From: Bubalus kerabau
Lineage: Eukaryota > Chordata > Mammalia > Artiodactyla > Bovidae
NCBI RefSeq assembly: GCF_029407905.1
Contig: NC_073629.1
Coordinates: 55,564,301 to 55,628,300, forward strand
Length of the DNA: 64,000 bases
Reading direction: 5' to 3'
The translations under genes and the position numbers were made by a program. Of this stretch, positions 58,848 to 64,000 are shown in pieces. Each line of letters starts with the position of its first letter. The stretch's first letter is position 1. The notes under the pieces were generated by a model. That model made no database searches and had not been told where the DNA came from. It saw only the letters and a list, made by a program, of their open reading frames with translations.

Positions 58848-59061
58848 CTGCTAAGCTAAGTCACTTCAGTCGTGTCTGACTTTGTGCAACCCCATATACA
58901 GCAGCCCACCAGGCTTCCCATGCATGAAAGTGAAAAGTGAAAGTGAAGTTGCTCAGTCGTGTCTGACTCTGTGCGACCTCTTGGACTGCCGCCTACTAGG
59001 CTCCTCCGTCCATGGGATTTTCCAGGCAAGAGTACCGGAGTGGGGCACCATTGCCTTCTCT
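58848..59061 (-). mobile_element. Bov-A2 SINE, shared target site (second)
   Basis: Reversed Bov-A2 with short GCT tail between GATAGAACCACTG at 58835-58847 and a third copy at 59062-59074. It carries GAAAGTGAAA at 58926-58935 and GAAAGTGAAG at 58939-58948. A deletion has removed part of the first unit. Confidence 0.95.
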
Positions 59062-59289
59062 GATAGAACCACTGGGTAGCTATAAATCCTTCTGAGCTCT
59101 GAGGCTGATCTGGCATGTGGCAGAAACATCTAGACTACACCCTAGCCAACCCACATAGGAGATGGGAAAATGGGGCTTTTTGAACAACAAATCCAATGCA
59201 ACTTAAGATCAGGGAGAAGCACAAAGCTATGAGTTTGGCAGTCTTTGATCAATCTGCAGCTCAAAGACTGCTTTTAATATATAGACTTA

Positions 59290-59400
59290 AAAGATAACTC
59301 ATTTTGATTATTCAACAAACAGGTAATGAGGACCTGCTTACTCTCAGGCATGATGTTAGGTGATACAGATATGAAACAAACAAAACTTAGTTGATGATCT
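59290..59400 (+). mobile_element. L2/MIR-type 3' end, old
   Basis: TTCAACAAACAGGTAATGAG then TCAGGCATGATGTTAGGTGA resembles the shared end of L2-type elements. Confidence 0.5.
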
Positions 59401-59639
59401 TGAGATTAAGAAAAAAAGAAACAAGATTGTGGGCTGTAATTTTTTTTGTTTAAAATAAACGACTTAGGCATTAAAATTTCATAACTGCCTTCATCTGTTA
59501 CATGACACCTTAATATTCAAAAACTGCTTATTGCCTAACTGTTGGTAGAAAAGGCCTACATTCTGTACCTACAGCATGCACAATTCTTTCATAAATTCTG
59601 CTTAAGATGGTGCCATTTTTTTTTTTCTTTCCTTTTCCT

Positions 59640-60360
59640 AATTACAATAATATATATGGTCAATGACTACACACCAGTTAGACTGCTTAAAAAAATACAT
59701 TAACAATACCAAGTGCTGGAGAGGATGTGGTACAATTGGAACTCTCATATATTGCTGGTGAGAATGAAAAATAATATAGCCACTCTGGAAAAATAATACA
59801 ACCACTTTGGCAGTTTCTTATATTATCAAACATATTAATATATGATTTAGCAATCACACACCTAAGTATTTACCAAGATGGACCAAAAACATGTTCAAAC
59901 AAAAACCTGTTAATGGTCAGTTATAGCAGCTTTACTGATAACTACCAAAAAATTTAAAAGAACTCTAAAGTTCCCGGTGGAAGAATGGATAAATAAACTG
60001 TGGTACATCTATATGACGGACTACTACTCAGCAGTAAAAAAGAATAAACTGGTGCTAAATGCAATAACCTAGATGAATCTCAAACAGAAATATGCTGAGT
60101 GAAAGAAGTCAGACCTAAAAGGTTATAAACTTTATGGCTGCATTTATATGATATTCTTGAAAAGCAAACTATAAGTGACAGAGGACAGATCAGTGGTTGC
60201 CAGGGGATATGGAGTAGGAAGAGGGTGTGACTACAAAGCGATACTACTGCCCTTTTTCCTGATTGTGGTGGTATTTAGATGAACTTATCTGTGTATTAAA
60301 ATTCACTGAATGAGGGACCCAGGAAGAATCAGTTTTACTGTGTATTAACTTTAAAAAATA
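59640..60360 (+). mobile_element. Old L1 3' region
   Basis: AAGTGCTGGAGAGGATGTGG, GGAAGAATGGATAAATAAAC and CAGTGGTTGCCAGGGGATAT are L1 3' landmarks in plus order. Confidence 0.8.
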
Positions 60361-60803
60361 TATCATCAAGAATTCACATATTAGATGTCTATGAATCAAC
60401 TAATTTCATGATTTTAAAGACAAGAAAATAAATCCAGAGGCATTAAAAGTGACTTGTTAATTAATGATTATAGTTACCAACCTAATGGCAATCCTTTCCT
60501 TAGGAGTTCACAACTTAATTCAACATATGCTTACCTCAAAATGAGAAATTCAATCAGAAATAAGGATTATGTAGAAATAGCGTAATAAATCAAGCTACAC
60601 CTTTTAATAAACATAAAAGTCAACTATAATTTCTATGCTACATTTAGGTAGATAGGCCAATAATAAAAAAGAAATTTAAATTCTCACTTGTACTCATTCA
60701 AGAAAGACTTCATAAACTACATTTTAGTTATTAAGTTGGCGCCCTCGATACAGATACAGCTCAGAAATTGAGAAGTTCCCAAAGTTAATTCCAAAAAATT
60801 CCA

Positions 60804-60937
60804 GGGAATTTCCTGGCAGTCTGATAGTTAGGACTCTGTGCTTCCACTGCAGGGGCCATGGGTTCAATCCCTGGTTGGGGAACTAAGATAATGCATGCTG
60901 TGCACTTCAGCCAAAACAAACAAGCAAAACCACACAC
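60804..60937 (+). mobile_element. CHR-type tRNA SINE, short form
   Basis: GGGAATTTCCTGGCAGTCTG head with a GGTTCAATCCC box. Target-site duplication AAAATTCCA at 60795-60803 and 60938-60946. Confidence 0.93.
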
Positions 60938-60946
60938 AAAATTCCA

Positions 60947-63900
60947 ACACTATTAGTTCTATACTAAATCAATACTGCCTTTCTGAATATTCTACATATT
61001 AAAGAAAATATCCCCCACCTCAAATGGCAAAAAATCAATCTAAGCATGTTGGGGTCAGAGAAAATGGAAATGGGAAGAGGGAAAGAGAAGGAAATAAGGT
61101 AAAAACAGAGGGATTTAAACTATACAAATCATTAGTTATACCTAATAAAATATGAGAAATATTCTTGTCCTCTTCTTTAAGAATAACATATAAGATTCCA
61201 AAGATTCAGAAAATCAGTTCTTTCTTAAATATTTAAGAGTTTTAGTGATCAACTATGACCTAGATTACAAATCCACTTTACAGAGATCCAAAACTTTTTT
61301 CACAAAGTACAGTCAGCCTCATTTTACAATACATTTCTAATTTCCAAGCGGGAATAATAATAATAATACTCCATGAGACTATCCTATAAATATATGGAAG
61401 GTGAATAGGAAGCTTATAGTATCATAAACATGAAGAGAACATAAAAAAAATTCACTTTTTACTACTCAAGAATAAACGAACACATATATTTTAGACATTA
61501 ACAGTCTCAAATGATCATCTTCACACTATAATAAGCAATATTTCAGAGACATTTATGGCTAAAGTCTTAAATTTTATCTGATAAATGTCCTTATTTTACA
61601 AATTAGAAACTAATGGCTAAAGGAGTTAATTATTGCAGAAGTGAGTTAAAAGCAGGTCTCCTAATTGCTTACATGGCAATCATATATACAATGCAAATTT
61701 ATATTCTATCCCTGTCTCCTTGAATCATTCATTTTGCTCACATACCCTCAAGTCAACAGGAATTAGCCAAATACTTCTGCACATAAGTATGTGCACATAC
61801 TTATACTTTAGAGAACTGAAAGCAAACACCAGGTCCTTGACTCTTTATGTCAGATCTAATCAAGTTAAATGATTTTGTCTACTTTAGTATGCGATGTAAA
61901 ACATAAAATTTCATGGCAATCTGACGTAAAAATTAATGATTAACTACCTTAATCCTCTGTGGTGTTGTTGATTTTAATGCAGTCAAGTTATAAGAGAAAA
62001 TGAAAACAAAACAAAGCAAAAAAAAAAAAAAAATTACCAAGATGTGTGCATATGGCATTTGCGAAGAGAACTATTTTTTTTAATACATTCAAATTTTAAC
62101 CAACTTGTCAAGTTCATTGCAACAAACTTAAGCATTAAGAAGTAACACTAGAATGTTATGTTTCATAGAACATCTGCCCTGTAATTATCTGATAAGTCAA
62201 ATGAACAGCAAAGAAAGTTTCTGGAAATATTTATCGTAAAACTTTATTTAAGGTTTTATTCCCCAAGTTATTAAATAAAATACCATGATAAATTATGGTT
62301 TGGTATTATTATAATTATAAAAACTAATATAATATATTTATTTACTGGGATTTTTTTTTGAGATATAATATTCACAACTAAACACCTACTATGTTCCACT
62401 CTTTTATGATAAACCTTGAAAATACCTGAATAAAAACAATGGTCCTGTCCTCAAGGATCATATAGTTTAGTAAGGAGTATTAAAATTTGCAGAAATAAAT
62501 TGTAATACAACATAATACAACAATGAGTGGACAAAGCAGAATAGAGAATCAGAGAAAGTCAAGGAAGGATTCAGTGACATTCAAATTGAGTGTTGAGGTA
62601 GAAAAGAAATCTGACAGAAGGTCTATAAGGTCATTTCTTCATATGAAACTCTAGGAAAGACAAGTCTAATCTAAAGTGATAGTAGGCAAACCAGTGGTTA
62701 CCTAAACCCAAGCATGGGAAATCAGAGATCGACGGGACTATTATGAATACTATACGAGAACCACTGAAGTGATGGTCAGGATCCCTAGCTGTAGTGATGG
62801 TTACCTGGATATAGCCATTTGTTAAAACACATCAAATCATATTCTTAAAATATGTGCATTTTATCATAAGTAATTTATACACTACAGTAAAGTTAGTTGT
62901 TTAAAAATGACTTGGGAAACCAAATGGGCTATTCTCTGTGTGGCAAAAACACTTTTATATTGCAATTAGAAGGTAGTCATTGGTATTCTGTGATTAGCAA
63001 AATGTTTTCTCTAAATGGAATTTAAAGCTCCAGCACAGTTTCTTATTTTAGAACTCTCCTAAAGAAGTAATGGGCAAAGAATGTAGAGCTCGGCAGAGTT
63101 CCAACAGAACAGGCTATTTCCAAGTTTATATGATATTACTAAAAAAAGCATTTCATAATACGAATTTCCATTTATAATGTAATTATTGAACACGTGGATA
63201 AAAAAATACTAGATTGAAGAGTTCTTTAGCTAGTTTTGTAATTCTGGGCAAACTTATTTACATATTTGGGATTATTTCAGTTCTAAAATAAGAAGACTGG
63301 TTTCTTTATGATTTCTTTCACTTTTAAGATTTAATTATTCTTACATGATTAAAATCTCTACATTGAATCTCCAAATGAAACCCCTAAGGTAAGTCCCAGA
63401 TGTTGAAAGGAATGTATTAAAACAAATTCTATCAAGTACATGGAATATCAGAAGCACAACATTTAAGATTTGCAATTTATGGATCTTAATCAAATTTATG
63501 TACTTTCTTCACTTTAATTTTACTTATATCATTTTTTCTTAGCTAATCACACAGGTTCTTCTAAAATTTCTATGGTGCTAGATACATCATTCTACATATA
63601 CCACTCTTTGTCTTTGCAAATAAATAAACTAAGGATTATAGACATTAAATTACTAGTTTAAAATATTTTCTTTGCAAAGACAAAACTATTAGATCAAATG
63701 TGTCTTATATGATTTGTTAAGTAAAAAGGTTTAGAAAGAATGTATAAATATAAATGGATGAACACTGATACAAATACAGACTTTTTTTTTTTCTGTAAGG
63801 ATATACAACAAAAAAGCAATAGTACCTTTAGGGAGAGGGCCTAGACTTGATAGAGGTCATTTTTCTATTTTTATTTTCTGTACCATTTGAAAAATTTCCA

Positions 63901-64000
63901 ACAAGAACATCTGTTAATTCTAATGTTTAGAAATTATGCTCTTAAGCTGGACTTATAGGTTGTATTTTCCTTTCATTTTTTATACCGAAGGAAAAAAAGT
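60947..64000. other. PKN2 intron, mostly without features
   Basis: AT-rich to the window end. 61590-61680 may be a reversed MIR, and 62380-62480 resembles an L2/MIR-type end. 62018-62033 is a poly(A) run. I found no exon for the HR1 repeat 1 region on the minus strand. Confidence 0.5.

Noticed and set aside
42025..64000. Search for the upstream PKN2 exon encoding HR1 repeat 1
   Set aside because: No minus-strand stretch with the expected coding text and splice borders was found, so the exon is most likely beyond the window.
1..64000. CRISPR array, operon or phage-like system
   Set aside because: The direct repeats present are transposon copies, target-site duplications or microsatellites; the gene is split by introns and the DNA is clearly mammalian.

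Overview
The window is nuclear DNA of a ruminant, probably a bovid. It is AT-rich, contains split genes, and is packed with BovB (RTE-type) LINEs, Bov-tA/Bov-A2 SINEs and CHR-type tRNA SINEs, a combination typical of cattle, sheep and goat relatives. Older mammalian repeats (L1, L2, MIR, LTRs, Tigger, mariner) fill much of the rest. No prokaryotic feature, CRISPR array, rRNA gene or complete single-exon gene was found.

The only host gene I can support is PKN2 (protein kinase N2, PRK2), on the minus strand. Thirteen coding exons lie between 42024 and 2190. Every exon has AG/GT borders and the reading phases join, giving 1,744 coding bases, or about 581 codons. In transcription order they encode the end of the region before the second HR1 repeat, the second and third HR1 coiled coils (Rho/Rac binding), the C2-like domain, the proline-rich hinge, and the start of the kinase domain with its glycine loop and ATP-binding lysine. 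The first exons lie beyond 64000 and the rest of the kinase domain lies below position 1.

Layout: 1-2190 is intron with BovB and MIR. 2190-6327 is an exon cluster (kinase start, hinge, C2 end) containing L1 3' ends. 6328-15825 is an intron with a SINE/mariner/BovB nest. 15826-17080 holds two C2-region exons. 17081-33137 is an intron with two layered nests (L1-LTR-SINE and L1-LTR-mariner) and a Tigger element. 33138-34084 holds three HR1-region exons. 34085-41869 is an intron with BovB and L2. 41870-42024 is one exon. 42025-64000 is an intron of at least 22 kb with L1 and three BovB copies, two of them flanking an L1.

No new gene system is visible. The points worth a second look are the readable insertion nests, two SINEs that entered the same target site in sequence, a perfect 26-bp palindrome inside a BovB copy, an exact 41-bp intronic duplication, a weak PKN2 splice donor, and interferon-response-like motifs carried by Bov-A2 copies. 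Repeat names rest on remembered consensus text; no search was run.
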